The position numbers and the translations under genes are program-made. The notes under the pieces were generated by a model, which made no database searches, was not told the DNA's origin, and saw only the letters and a program-made list of their open reading frames with translations. DNA of 64,000 bases from positions 1 to 64,000 of the forward strand of contig NZ_CASFQD010000059.1 in assembly GCF_949296715.1 (NCBI RefSeq). Direction: 5' to 3'. This DNA is from an uncultured Alistipes sp. (GTDB lineage: Bacteria; Bacteroidota; Bacteroidia; Bacteroidales; Rikenellaceae). Positions within the stretch are counted from its first letter, which is position 1; every line of letters begins with the position of its first letter. Of this stretch, positions 43,284 to 51,148 are shown piece by piece.

Positions 43284-43838
43284 ATGGCAAAGAAATGGCG
43301 TTGTACCGTATGCGGGTACATTCATGAAGGTCCCGAGGCTCCCGAGCAGTGCCCGATGTGCAAGGTAGGCAAGGAGAAGTTCGTAGAAGTCGTAGAGCAG
43401 GAGGGTGACCTCGATTTCGTCACGGTTCACAAGATCGGCGACGGCAAGGGCGCCAGCAAGGAGCTCTGGGAGGGTCTGCAGAACCACTTTATGGGCGAGT
43501 GCACCGAGGTGGGCATGTACCTGGCCATGAGCCGTCAGGCCGACCGCGAGGGCTATCCCGAGATCGCCGAGGCCTACAAGCGCTACGCCTGGGAGGAGGC
43601 CGAGCACGCCTCGAAGTTCGCCGAGCTGATCGGTGAGGTCGTATGGGACACGAAGACCAACCTCTACAAGCGCATGAACGCCGAGTGCGGTGCCTGCGAG
43701 GACAAGATGCGCCTGGCCCGCCTGGCCAAGGAGGAGAACCTCGACGCCGTGCACGACACCGTACACGAGATGGCCAAGGACGAGGCACGCCACGGCAAGG
43801 GCTTCGAAGGCCTCTACAAGCGTTACTTCGGCAAATAA
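43284..43838 (+). CDS. reverse rubrerythrin (rubredoxin domain first)
   Basis: Reduces hydrogen peroxide in anaerobes. It has 184 residues. The rubredoxin iron site comes first (C7-TVC-C10 with G, then C23-PM-C26), and the ferritin-like diiron domain follows, with the helices GECTEVGMYLAMSRQ, EEAEHASKF, NAECGACEDKMRLARLAKEEN and KDEARHGKGFEGL supplying Glu and His ligands. This domain order is the reverse of classical rubrerythrin. Codon use and the strong promoter suggest abundant expression. The terminator follows directly. Confidence 0.92.
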   Translation: MAKKWRCTVCGYIHEGPEAPEQCPMCKVGKEKFVEVVEQEGDLDFVTVHKIGDGKGASKELWEGLQNHFMGECTEVGMYLAMSRQADREGYPEIAEAYKRYAWEEAEHASKFAELIGEVVWDTKTNLYKRMNAECGACEDKMRLARLAKEENLDAVHDTVHEMAKDEARHGKGFEGLYKRYFGK

Positions 43839-43868
43839 TCGCCCGCAAGGAACATCGTATGACAAGGA

Positions 43869-43899
43869 GCGGCCCCGCATGCGCGGGGCCGCTTTTTTT
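43869..43899 (+). terminator. rubrerythrin terminator
   Basis: A 10-bp perfect stem GCGGCCCCGC/GCGGGGCCGC with a 4-base loop followed by seven T. Confidence 0.9.
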
Positions 43900-43916
43900 C
43901 GTGGCGAAACTTTTTT

Positions 43917-43946
43917 TTTGGGGGGGGGAATTTTTATCTATCTTTG
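43917..43946 (+). promoter_or_regulatory. promoter with a 9-G tract in its spacer
   Basis: TTTG at 43917-43920, an 18-base spacer, TATCTTTG at 43939-43946. A run of 9 T (43911-43919) is followed directly by 9 G (43920-43928), so the G-tract lies inside the spacer. Changes in tract length would change the spacing of the two boxes. Confidence 0.65.
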
Positions 43947-44003
43947 CCGCCGGTACGGACCCCGTACCGTGTGCAGTCTGATAAAATAAAAAACAATGTG
44001 ATG

Positions 44004-44747
44004 ATGAAAAAGCTGTTTTTGCCGATTCTGCTTTCGGCGTGTGTATTGGGTGCAGTCTCCTGCTCCAAGGACGAAATTCCCGGCGATCCCGACGGAACCG
44101 CCATCCTGAACATGTACAACGAGGAGAACGGACGGACGCTCCTCTCCGATTCGGATATCTATATCGACAATGCCGGGAACTTCGTGAGCCCGTCCAGCTG
44201 CCAGCTCTTCATGGTGGGCCGCCTGTCGGGACTGGGTGCCGTCAAGGCCTCGACGCTGACGAACCCCGCGCCGCAGGTCGCCGTGAAACCCGGATACGGC
44301 TACGTGGCCGTGCGGGGCGCTGCCGTGCGGCGCTTCCCGTCGCAGGCCACGGCCATGTCGCTCGATCCCGATCTGGGTGTCAACTACCTGAAATTCTATG
44401 TAACGGAGCTGCTCGAGGATGCCTCGGAAAACAGTTTGGGCGCCGTCGTGAAGTTCACCGTCGCCCGGCCCCGGAACTATTGGCTGCCCGAGTGGGGCTC
44501 GACGCCCTACGTGCTGGACTGCACGTCGAAGGGGCTCGGGGATACCGTCTCCGTCACGCTGCCCGGGGATGATTTCGAGGCCGACTTCGACGGGCAGGGT
44601 TACCTCTCGTGCGAGAAACAGGGCCGCCGGCTGGTCTTCAGGCTGCTTGACTGGCCCGTCCGCGGAGGCGGCTATACCCACCAGGCAACCCTGCGGCTGC
44701 GTGTCGGCGAGAGCTATACGGAGGTTCGCGCAGAATTCCGCTATTGA
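44004..44747 (+). CDS. DUF5036-like lipoprotein
   Basis: A 247-residue predicted lipoprotein with lipobox GAVSC (Cys at 17). The mature start SKDEIPGDPDGTAILNMYNEENGRTLLSDSDIYIDNAGNFVS matches my recollection of DUF5036, a family of gut Bacteroidota with unknown role. The rest is beta-rich. It stands alone between two terminators and is driven by the poly-G promoter. A second ATG three bases upstream could also be used. Confidence 0.68.
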   Translation: MKKLFLPILLSACVLGAVSCSKDEIPGDPDGTAILNMYNEENGRTLLSDSDIYIDNAGNFVSPSSCQLFMVGRLSGLGAVKASTLTNPAPQVAVKPGYGYVAVRGAAVRRFPSQATAMSLDPDLGVNYLKFYVTELLEDASENSLGAVVKFTVARPRNYWLPEWGSTPYVLDCTSKGLGDTVSVTLPGDDFEADFDGQGYLSCEKQGRRLVFRLLDWPVRGGGYTHQATLRLRVGESYTEVRAEFRY

Positions 44748-44786
44748 CGTCCCGCATGCGGCCCGCGTCGCTGCGGAGAAGACGGA

Positions 44787-44823
44787 AAAAGCGTCCGGAG
44801 CAGGTTGCGCTCCGGACGCTTTT
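44787..44823. terminator. bidirectional terminator between convergent genes
   Basis: A 15-bp perfect stem AAAAGCGTCCGGAGC and its complement with a 7-base loop; A-run before and T-run after. Confidence 0.85.
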
Positions 44824-44851
44824 CACTTGTTGCCGACCCTGTGATGCCGTC

Positions 44852-45283
44852 TTACTCCTTCGGACACTCCCCGCGGCGCGGCTCGGTGCGGCGTGTCTCT
44901 CCACGGTCTGTCTCCGTGCGGCGCGGCTCCTGCGGTCGCGGCCGGAGACTGAACAGGGCCAGCAGCGGCAGGGCCTTCGCGGTGATCCAGCGGTAGCCCT
45001 CGCGGGCCGTGCGGGCCACTTCGTAGACGGTTTCGAGCCGCTCCCCGATGCGGGCGAGCGGTTCGCGCAGCGCCGCGAGCCACACCACCACGGCCAGCAG
45101 AAGGCAGGCGCCGCCGACGATGAGCGCCGCCGCGGCCATCGAGCCGGTGAGCGTCGCGAGCCAGAAGACCAGCGCCGCGAGCAGCAGCACCAGGCACGTC
45201 GCGGCCAGCAGCACGAAGAGGAGCAGCGCGACGACGAAACGGCCCGGCGCGGGCTCTGCGCGCGCCGGTTGCGGGGGTGTCAT
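44852..45283 (-). CDS. small membrane protein with two hydrophobic hairpin segments (phage-holin-like family)
   Basis: A 143-residue protein. Two long hydrophobic stretches (about residues 15-45 and 52-74) are followed by an amphipathic region (REPLARIGERLETVYEVARTAREGYRWITAKALPLL) and a charged, Arg- and Glu-rich tail. This layout matches the holin-X-like membrane proteins that travel with YtxH genes. Its ATG overlaps the stop of the YtxH gene in ATGA, so the two are coupled. There are no other phage genes nearby. Function is unknown; a role in envelope stress is possible. Confidence 0.7.
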   Translation of the reverse strand: MTPPQPARAEPAPGRFVVALLLFVLLAATCLVLLLAALVFWLATLTGSMAAAALIVGGACLLLAVVVWLAALREPLARIGERLETVYEVARTAREGYRWITAKALPLLALFSLRPRPQEPRRTETDRGETRRTEPRRGECPKE

Positions 45284-45489
45284 TTCTCCTCGCATCGGCA
45301 GCGGGCCTCCTCAATCATCTCCTCGACCTGCCCGACCTTGTCGCGGAGTTTTTCGACCTCGTTGTCAAGCAGGTCGCGGATTTGGCGGCGCAGGTCGGCG
45401 CCCGACTGCGGTGTGAAGAGCATCGTGAGGGCCGAGCCGAGAATCATGCCGCCCACGAGCGAGGCAATGACGATACCTGTGTTTTTCAT
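45280..45489 (-). CDS. YtxH-domain protein
   Basis: A 69-residue protein: MKNTGIVIASLVGGMILGSALTMLFTPQSGADLRRQIRDLLDNEV is the YtxH/gas-vesicle-like pattern of a single membrane segment with conserved FTP(Q)SG. A coiled-coil tail follows (EKLRDKVGQVEEMIEEARCRCEEK). It is the first gene of a two-gene unit with the membrane protein at 44852. Such proteins are induced by stress in Gram-positives; in this group the role is unknown. It is easily missed because of its size. Confidence 0.82.
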   Translation of the reverse strand: MKNTGIVIASLVGGMILGSALTMLFTPQSGADLRRQIRDLLDNEVEKLRDKVGQVEEMIEEARCRCEEK

Positions 45490-45545
45490 ACGCGTGATAC
45501 TTTTTGAATGTACGGAAACGGCTTGCAAAGTCCGGGCCAAAGCAT

Positions 45546-45553
45546 TATCTTTG
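45546..45553 (+). promoter_or_regulatory. -7 box of the SLOG gene, 5 bases before the ATG
   Basis: TATCTTTG followed by GTCGC and then ATG at 45559. If transcription starts at the usual distance, the mRNA begins at or next to the start codon. Confidence 0.58.
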
Positions 45554-45558
45554 GTCGC

Positions 45559-46065
45559 ATGATCGAAGAGCTCCGGACCACCGTTTCCTTCACCGGACAC
45601 CGCACCTATCGGGGCGAGGCGGATGCCTTGCTGCGCGATACGGTGCGGCAACTCTACGCGCGGGGGATGCGGACCTTTCTTTCGGGCATGGCGCTGGGCT
45701 TCGACCTTGCGGCCGCCGAGGCCGTGCTGGCGTGCCGGGCGGAGTGCGCGGAGCTGCGGCTGGTGGCCGTCATTCCGTTCGAGGGGCAGGAGCTGCACTA
45801 TCCGGAGGCGGAGCGGCAGCGCTTCCGGCGGATTGTCGCGGCGGCGGACGAGACGGTGACCCTTGCGCGCGGGTACCACCGCGGCTGCTACGCCGTGCGG
45901 AACAACTACCTGGTTGACCGGGCCGCGCTGCTGGTCGCGTGGTACGACGGTTCGGAGGGCGGCACGCAGTACACCGTGCGGCGGGCTCTCACGCACGACC
46001 GCGAGGTGTGGAACCTCCATCTTGCGGCGCGGGTCTCCGTACAGCCGTATCCCGGGCTTTTCTGA
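45559..46065 (+). CDS. SLOG/DUF1273-type nucleotide-binding protein
   Basis: A 168-residue Rossmann-like protein. VSFTGHRTY near the N-terminus, FLSGMALGFDLAAAEAVL in the middle and LVAWYDGSEGGTQYTVRRA near the end are the ligand-loop motifs of the DUF1273/YpsA branch of the SLOG superfamily. Related proteins bind nucleotides or small ligands, and some take part in stress or phage signalling. There is no partner effector next to it here, so a housekeeping role is as likely. Confidence 0.77.
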   Translation: MIEELRTTVSFTGHRTYRGEADALLRDTVRQLYARGMRTFLSGMALGFDLAAAEAVLACRAECAELRLVAVIPFEGQELHYPEAERQRFRRIVAAADETVTLARGYHRGCYAVRNNYLVDRAALLVAWYDGSEGGTQYTVRRALTHDREVWNLHLAARVSVQPYPGLF

Positions 46066-46132
46066 CTGGAGGGCGTGCCTGTTTGGCCGGCAATACTCCG
46101 GGTGCAAACGGACAGGGACACGATAAAATTCG

Positions 46133-46140
46133 TATCTTTG
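46133..46140 (+). promoter_or_regulatory. -7 box of the thioesterase gene
   Basis: TATCTTTG, 30 bases before the ATG at 46171. Confidence 0.56.
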
Positions 46141-46170
46141 CCCTAACGGACAAATCAAATACGGAAAATC

Positions 46171-46899
46171 ATGGCAGAAAAATCCCTTTACCCGTTTCGG
46201 GTCGAACCCCAGGAGGTCGACTTCACGCTGCGTGCGACGATCGCGTCGCTGGGTTCGGTGATTCTCAATGTGGCGGGCATCGACGCCCACGGCAAGGGCT
46301 TCGGTGTCGACGCCCTGAATGCCGACAACCATTCGTGGGTCCTCTCGCGCATGGCCGTCGAGTTCGACAGCCGCCCCGTACAGTATACCGACTACACCGT
46401 GGCGACGTGGATCAGCGACTACGGCCGTGTCCTCTCGACGCGTAACTTCACGCTGACGGATGCCGCCGGGCATGAATTCGGCCGCGCCGTCTCGCAGTGG
46501 GCCATGATCGACCTGCGGAGCCGTGCGGCCGTCGACCTCTCATGGGTCGGTCAGGCCCATGCCGAGGCCATCGTCGCGGCCCCGTCGCCCGCCGAGAAGC
46601 CCCGCAAGATCCGTTCGGTGGCGCCGACGCAGAGCATGGAGCACCGGGTCGTCTACAGCGACATCGACTTCAACCGCCATGTCAATACGATGCGCTACAT
46701 CGAGATGATGTGCGACATGCTGCCGCTGGAACTGATCTCGTCGGAGGCACCCGTGCGGCTCGACATCCATTTCCTCAAGGAGTGCCGCTACGGGCAGACG
46801 CTTACCGTCGGCTGCGAGCTGCACGAACGCTCGGCGCTCTTCGAGGTGTGCGGCGAGCCGGGCGTGGCGGCCGTGCGTGCCGGGTTTGAGTGGCGGTAG
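46171..46899 (+). CDS. acyl-ACP thioesterase
   Basis: Releases fatty acids from acyl carrier protein. It has 242 residues forming two hot-dog folds. The first holds VILNVAGIDAHGKGFGVDAL and WVLSRMAVEFDSRP, and the second holds VVYSDIDFNRHVNTMRYIEMMCDML, the conserved Asn-His pair in DxNxHVN(T)xxY of FatA-like enzymes. It could adjust chain length or supply free acids for lipids. The last eight codons and the stop form the first unit of the tandem array that follows. Confidence 0.88.
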   Translation: MAEKSLYPFRVEPQEVDFTLRATIASLGSVILNVAGIDAHGKGFGVDALNADNHSWVLSRMAVEFDSRPVQYTDYTVATWISDYGRVLSTRNFTLTDAAGHEFGRAVSQWAMIDLRSRAAVDLSWVGQAHAEAIVAAPSPAEKPRKIRSVAPTQSMEHRVVYSDIDFNRHVNTMRYIEMMCDMLPLELISSEAPVRLDIHFLKECRYGQTLTVGCELHERSALFEVCGEPGVAAVRAGFEWR

Positions 46900-47104
46900 G
46901 CGATGCGATCGGCCTGTGCGCCGGGTTTGAGTGGCGGTAGGCGATGCGATCGGCCTGTGCGCCGGGTTCGGGTGGCGGTAGGCGATGCGAACGGCCGTGC
47001 GTGCCGGATTCGGGTGGCGGTAGGCGATGCGATCGGCCGTGCGTGCCGGGTTTGAGTGGCGGTAGGCGAAGCAGTCGGTCTGTGCGCCGGGGCCCGGGTG
47101 CCGC
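46873..47104 (+). repeat. tandem array grown from the 3' end of the thioesterase gene
   Basis: Five copies of a 40-43 base unit (46873-46915, 46916-46956, 46957-46996, 46997-47038, 47039-47081) and a partial sixth. The unit starts GTGCGTGCCGGGTTTGAG and contains GTGGCGGTAGGCGATGCG. The first copy encodes the last residues of the thioesterase, including its TAG, so the coding end itself has been multiplied into the non-coding DNA behind it. Confidence 0.85.
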
Positions 47105-47244
47105 AATCCGGCATCCTGTCGGCAGTGGGGCGGCGTCCGCCTGTAAAATATATCGGGATTCCGGCTTCGGGTCCCGATTTTTCGTCTTCTTTGTAAAAGA
47201 CAGGAGGCGGTTCGGCACAGCCAAACCAAAAAACTTCGTTTTCG

Positions 47245-47276
47245 TTTGCCTCTGCACTCGTCTTTCGCTATCTTTG
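47245..47276 (+). promoter_or_regulatory. glycosyltransferase promoter, box 5 bases before the ATG
   Basis: TTTG at 47245-47248, exactly 20 bases, TATCTTTG at 47269-47276, then TCGAT and ATG at 47282. It is a near-perfect promoter that would give a leaderless or nearly leaderless message. Confidence 0.72.
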
Positions 47277-47281
47277 TCGAT

Positions 47282-48430
47282 ATGAAGATCACGATTCTGG
47301 GACCCGCCCATCCCTACCGGGGCGGATTGGCTTCGATCATGGAGATTATGGCCCGCACGTTCCAGCGGCGCGGCGCGGAGGTCGACATCCGCACCTTCAC
47401 GCTGCAATACCCTGCGCTGCTGTTCCCGGGCAAGAGCCAGACGCTCACGACCTCTGCGCCCGCCGACCTGCGCATCTGCCGCTGTGTCAATACGGTCAAC
47501 CCCTTCAACTGGCTGCGCATCGGCCGCCTCATCCGGCGCGAGCGGCCCGATTTCGTGCTGATGAAGTACTGGACACCCTTCATGGCGCCCTGCTTCGGGA
47601 CGATTGCGCGCCTGGCCCGCCGCAACGGACATACGAAGGTCATCTGCCAAATCGACAACGTCGAGCCGCACGAACACCACTTCATCGACCGGCCCTTCAA
47701 CCTTTACTTCCTGCGTGCGGTCGACGGCTTCGTCTACATGTCCGAGCAGGTGCACCGCGAACTGGAGGCCTATATCGACGCGCCGGCGCTCTTCTCGCCG
47801 CACCCGCTCTTCGAGAACTTCGGCGAGCGTGTCGACCGTTCGGAGGCGTGCGTGCGGCTGGGGCTCGACCCCGCCTGCCGCTATGTGCTCTTCTTCGGGC
47901 TGGTGCGCGACTACAAGGGGCTGGACCTGCTGCTCGACGCCTGGGCGCAGCTGAAACGCGCGGGCCGCACGCAGGGCCGCCGGCTGATTGTCGCGGGCGA
48001 GTTCTACACCTCGAAGGAGCCCTACCTGCGGCAGATTGCCGCAAACGGCCTGGTGGACGAGGTGATCCTCCACGACTACTTCATCCCCGACGAACGGGTC
48101 AAATACTACTTCTCGGCGGCCGATTTTGTCGTGCAGCCCTACAAGACGGCGACGCAAAGCGGCGTGACGCAGATTGCCTACCAGTTCTGCGTGCCGATGG
48201 TCGTCACGCGTGTCGGGGGGCTGGCCGAGATTGTGCCCGACGGCCGCGTGGGGTATGTCTGCGAGCCGACGGCGGAGGGGGTGGCCGATGCCGTCGTGCG
48301 GATGTATGCCGACGGGGTGCTCGAGCGCTTCCGCGAAAACTGCGTCGAGGAGCGCCGCCGTTTCTCGTGGGAGGAGATGTGCACCCGCATCGAGGAGGTC
48401 TACCGCCTGGCCGCGGAGCGGTCGCGATAG
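47282..48430 (+). CDS. family 4 glycosyltransferase
   Basis: Cytoplasmic GT-B-fold retaining transferase of 382 residues. The N-terminal domain begins MKITILGPAHPYRGGLASIMEIMARTFQRRGAEVDI. The C-terminal donor domain shows VLFFGLVRDYKGLDLLLDAWAQL, VAGEFYT, PDERVKYYFSAADFVVQPYKTATQSGVTQIAYQF and TRVGGLAEIV, with the ExxxxG-like region of GT4 changed to TATQSGV. Acceptor and sugar are unknown; it stands alone rather than in a capsule cluster. A glycolipid or surface-glycan role is plausible. Confidence 0.85.
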   Translation: MKITILGPAHPYRGGLASIMEIMARTFQRRGAEVDIRTFTLQYPALLFPGKSQTLTTSAPADLRICRCVNTVNPFNWLRIGRLIRRERPDFVLMKYWTPFMAPCFGTIARLARRNGHTKVICQIDNVEPHEHHFIDRPFNLYFLRAVDGFVYMSEQVHRELEAYIDAPALFSPHPLFENFGERVDRSEACVRLGLDPACRYVLFFGLVRDYKGLDLLLDAWAQLKRAGRTQGRRLIVAGEFYTSKEPYLRQIAANGLVDEVILHDYFIPDERVKYYFSAADFVVQPYKTATQSGVTQIAYQFCVPMVVTRVGGLAEIVPDGRVGYVCEPTAEGVADAVVRMYADGVLERFRENCVEERRRFSWEEMCTRIEEVYRLAAERSR

Positions 48431-48769
48431 GGGGCGGCAGCGTGTCGACAGCCGATTGCCGACTGCCTTTTCCGGCCGTCTTTTCCTCCCGCCGACCGCT
48501 GCCCCGTTCCCTGACCGTCAGTCGTCAGTCTGTTTGCTGCCCGTCGGCTGTCAATCCTGTTTGCCGAAGCCCTGCCGCTGCCTGCCAGCCGCCAGTTCCG
48601 GTTGCTGCCCGTCGGCCGCCTGCTGTCAATTCCATTTGCCAACCGCCGACCCCATTTACTGACTGCCGGGTGCTGCCCGGCCGGGCGTGCCGCTCCGGAC
48701 CGTATGCCGGTGCGCTGTTCCGGCCGCATTTCCGAACCTTCCCGATGAATAATTTTTTGCCGTGCGAAG
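48431..48769 (+). repeat. degenerate repeats in the gap after the glycosyltransferase gene
   Basis: Two related copies at 48535-48565 and 48603-48640 begin TGCTGCCCGTCGGC and end in TTTGCC, with TGTCAATTCC-like sequence inside. Around them are many shorter TGCCG and GCCGxC repeats. I see no gene. This is another repeat-rich stretch starting just after a stop codon. Confidence 0.55.
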
Positions 48770-48799
48770 TCCCGCTTTGCGGGATTTTTCCTATCTTTA
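48770..48799 (+). promoter_or_regulatory. terminator hairpin abutting the hppA -7 box
   Basis: TCCCGC/GCGGGA (6-bp stem, 3-base loop) followed by five T at 48785-48789, and two bases later TATCTTTA at 48792-48799. Upstream transcription is ended right where the pyrophosphatase promoter sits; the hairpin occupies its -33 to -10 region. Confidence 0.5.
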
Positions 48800-48838
48800 T
48801 ATCCATGTTTCGGACCTTAAAAACTCAAAACCTGTAAT

Positions 48839-51058
48839 ATGACGAACACTCCGATGATTTTCTGGGTCGTACCCGTCGCTTCCGTCGTCGCGCTGGCCTT
48901 TGCCTGGGCCTTCTACCGCCTGATGAAGCGCGAGGACGAGGGTACGCCGCGCATGCGCGAGATCGCCGCGCACGTGCGCATGGGCGCCATGGCCTACCTG
49001 CGGCAGCAGTACAAGGTCGTGGGGCTCGTTTTCGTGGTTCTGGCACTCTTCTTCGCCTACCTGGCCTACGGGGCGGGCGTGCAGAACGGATGGGTGCCCT
49101 TCGCCTTCCTCACGGGCGGCTTCTTCTCGGGCCTGGCCGGATACTTCGGCATGAAGACCGCAACCTACGCCTCGGCCCGCACGGCCAATGCCGCGCGGCA
49201 GTCGCTTGACCGCGGCCTGAAGGTCGCCTTCCGCAGCGGCGCTGTGATGGGTCTCGTGGTCGTGGGCCTCGGCCTGCTCGATATCTCGTTCTGGTATATG
49301 ATCCTGAACCACTTTGTTGAGGCAACGGGTCCGCAGAAGCTCGTGGCCATCACCACGACGATGCTGACCTTCGGCATGGGTGCCTCGACGCAGGCGCTCT
49401 TCGCGCGTGTCGGCGGCGGCATCTACACGAAGGCGGCCGACGTGGGCGCCGACCTTGTGGGCAAGGTCGAAGCCGGCATTCCGGAGGACGACCCGCGCAA
49501 CCCGGCGACCATCGCCGACAACGTGGGCGACAACGTGGGCGACGTGGCCGGCATGGGTGCCGACCTCTATGAGAGCTACTGCGGCTCGGTGCTGGCGACG
49601 GCGGCCCTCGGTGCCGCGGCCTTCGCCACGACGGGCGGCGAGACGATGCAGCTCAAGGCCGTGCTGGCGCCGATGCTGATTGCCGCCGTGGGCATCGTCC
49701 TCTCGATTATCGGCATCTTCCTCGTGCGCACGAAGGAGGGGGCGTCGATGCGGGAGCTGCTGCGCTCGCTCGGGCGCGGCGTGAATGTCAGCTCGGCGCT
49801 CATCGCCGTGGCGACGTTCGGCATCCTCTACCTGCTTGACATCCAGAACTGGGTCGGCCTCTCGTGCTCGGTCATCACGGGCCTCGTGGCCGGCATCATC
49901 ATCGGCCAGGCAACCGAATACTACACGTCGCACTCCTACAAGCCGACGCAGAAGATCGCCGGCAGCGCGCAGACGGGTCCCGCCACGGTCATCATCGCCG
50001 GCGTGGGCTCGGGCATGATCTCGACGGCGATTCCCGTCGTGACAATCGGCGTGGCGATTATCCTGGCCTACCTCTGCGCCATCGGCTTCGACATGGAGCA
50101 GATGCTTGCGCCGCAGAACATGTCGCTGGGCCTCTACGGCATCGGCATCGCGGCCGTGGGCATGCTCTCGACGCTGGGCATCACGCTGGCGACCGACGCC
50201 TACGGACCCATTGCCGACAATGCGGGCGGCAACGCCGAGATGAGCGGCCTGGGTGCCGAGGTGCGCAAGCGCACCGATGCGCTCGACGCGCTGGGCAACA
50301 CGACGGCCGCCACGGGCAAGGGCTTCGCCATCGGTTCGGCGGCCCTGACGGCGCTGGCGCTGCTGGCCTCCTACATCGAGGAGATACGCATCGGCCTGCT
50401 GCACAACGGCATTGAGGTGCTTGCGATGCCGAACGGCACGGAGCAGCTCGTGCAGAGCGCCTCGATCCTCGATTTCATGGAGTACTACCGCATCTCGCTG
50501 ATGAACCCCACGGTGCTCATCGGCATCTTCATCGGTGCGATGATGTCGTTTCTCTTCTGCGGTCTGACGATGAATGCCGTGGGACGCGCCGCCGAGAGCA
50601 TGGTGCAGGAGGTGCGGCGCCAGTTCCGCGAGATCAAGGGCATCCTCACGGGCGAGGGTACGCCCGACTATGCGCGCTGCGTGGCCATCTCGACGCGCGG
50701 AGCACAGCGTGAGATGCTCTTCCCGAGTCTGCTGGCGATCATCGTGCCGGTGGTCGTGGGCCTTGTCTTCGGCGTGGCGGGCGTCATGGGCCTGCTTGTC
50801 GGCGGCCTGAGCTCGGGCTTCGTGCTGGCGGTCTTCATGGCCAATGCCGGCGGTGCGTGGGACAACGCCAAGAAGATGATCGAGGAGGGACACTACGGAG
50901 GCAAGGGCTCCGAGTGCCACAAGGCAACGGTCGTGGGCGATACGGTGGGCGATCCGTTCAAGGATACGTCGGGCCCGTCGCTCAACATCCTCGTCAAGCT
51001 CATGTCGATGGTCGCCATCGTCATGGCCGGTCTGACCGTGGCTTTCCACCTCTTCTGA
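48839..51058 (+). CDS. hppA: membrane-bound ion-pumping pyrophosphatase
   Basis: Couples pyrophosphate hydrolysis to export of H+ and/or Na+. It has 739 residues and about 16 membrane segments. The substrate site is DVGADLVGKVEAGIPEDDPRNPATIADNVGDNVGD. Further acidic motifs are DAYGPIADNAGGNAEM and VGDTVGDPFKDTSGPSLN. In GNTTAATGKGFAIGSAAL the residue after the TTA pair is Ala rather than Lys, which marks the potassium-dependent subfamily; many of those in Bacteroidota pump Na+ as well as H+, which I cannot decide here. Confidence 0.95.
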   Translation: MTNTPMIFWVVPVASVVALAFAWAFYRLMKREDEGTPRMREIAAHVRMGAMAYLRQQYKVVGLVFVVLALFFAYLAYGAGVQNGWVPFAFLTGGFFSGLAGYFGMKTATYASARTANAARQSLDRGLKVAFRSGAVMGLVVVGLGLLDISFWYMILNHFVEATGPQKLVAITTTMLTFGMGASTQALFARVGGGIYTKAADVGADLVGKVEAGIPEDDPRNPATIADNVGDNVGDVAGMGADLYESYCGSVLATAALGAAAFATTGGETMQLKAVLAPMLIAAVGIVLSIIGIFLVRTKEGASMRELLRSLGRGVNVSSALIAVATFGILYLLDIQNWVGLSCSVITGLVAGIIIGQATEYYTSHSYKPTQKIAGSAQTGPATVIIAGVGSGMISTAIPVVTIGVAIILAYLCAIGFDMEQMLAPQNMSLGLYGIGIAAVGMLSTLGITLATDAYGPIADNAGGNAEMSGLGAEVRKRTDALDALGNTTAATGKGFAIGSAALTALALLASYIEEIRIGLLHNGIEVLAMPNGTEQLVQSASILDFMEYYRISLMNPTVLIGIFIGAMMSFLFCGLTMNAVGRAAESMVQEVRRQFREIKGILTGEGTPDYARCVAISTRGAQREMLFPSLLAIIVPVVVGLVFGVAGVMGLLVGGLSSGFVLAVFMANAGGAWDNAKKMIEEGHYGGKGSECHKATVVGDTVGDPFKDTSGPSLNILVKLMSMVAIVMAGLTVAFHLF

Positions 51059-51085
51059 TCGGATTACCTATTATTATAGTTTATA

Positions 51086-51116
51086 GGGCCTCGCCTTCCG
51101 GACGGGGCCCTTTTTT
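51086..51116 (+). terminator. hppA terminator
   Basis: An 8-bp stem GGGCCTCG/CGGGGCCC (one G-T pair) followed by six T. Confidence 0.78.
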
Positions 51117-51148
51117 GGAAATCATGTCGAACCGAACTTTCTGAATCC

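Noticed and set aside
44852..45283. Phage remnant suggested by the holin-like protein
   Set aside because: No lysin, portal, capsid, integrase or att-like repeats are nearby; the YtxH pairing fits a chromosomal membrane module better.
46873..47104. Thioesterase read-through or repeat protein
   Set aside because: Each unit brings its own TAG in changing frames, so no extended protein can be made.
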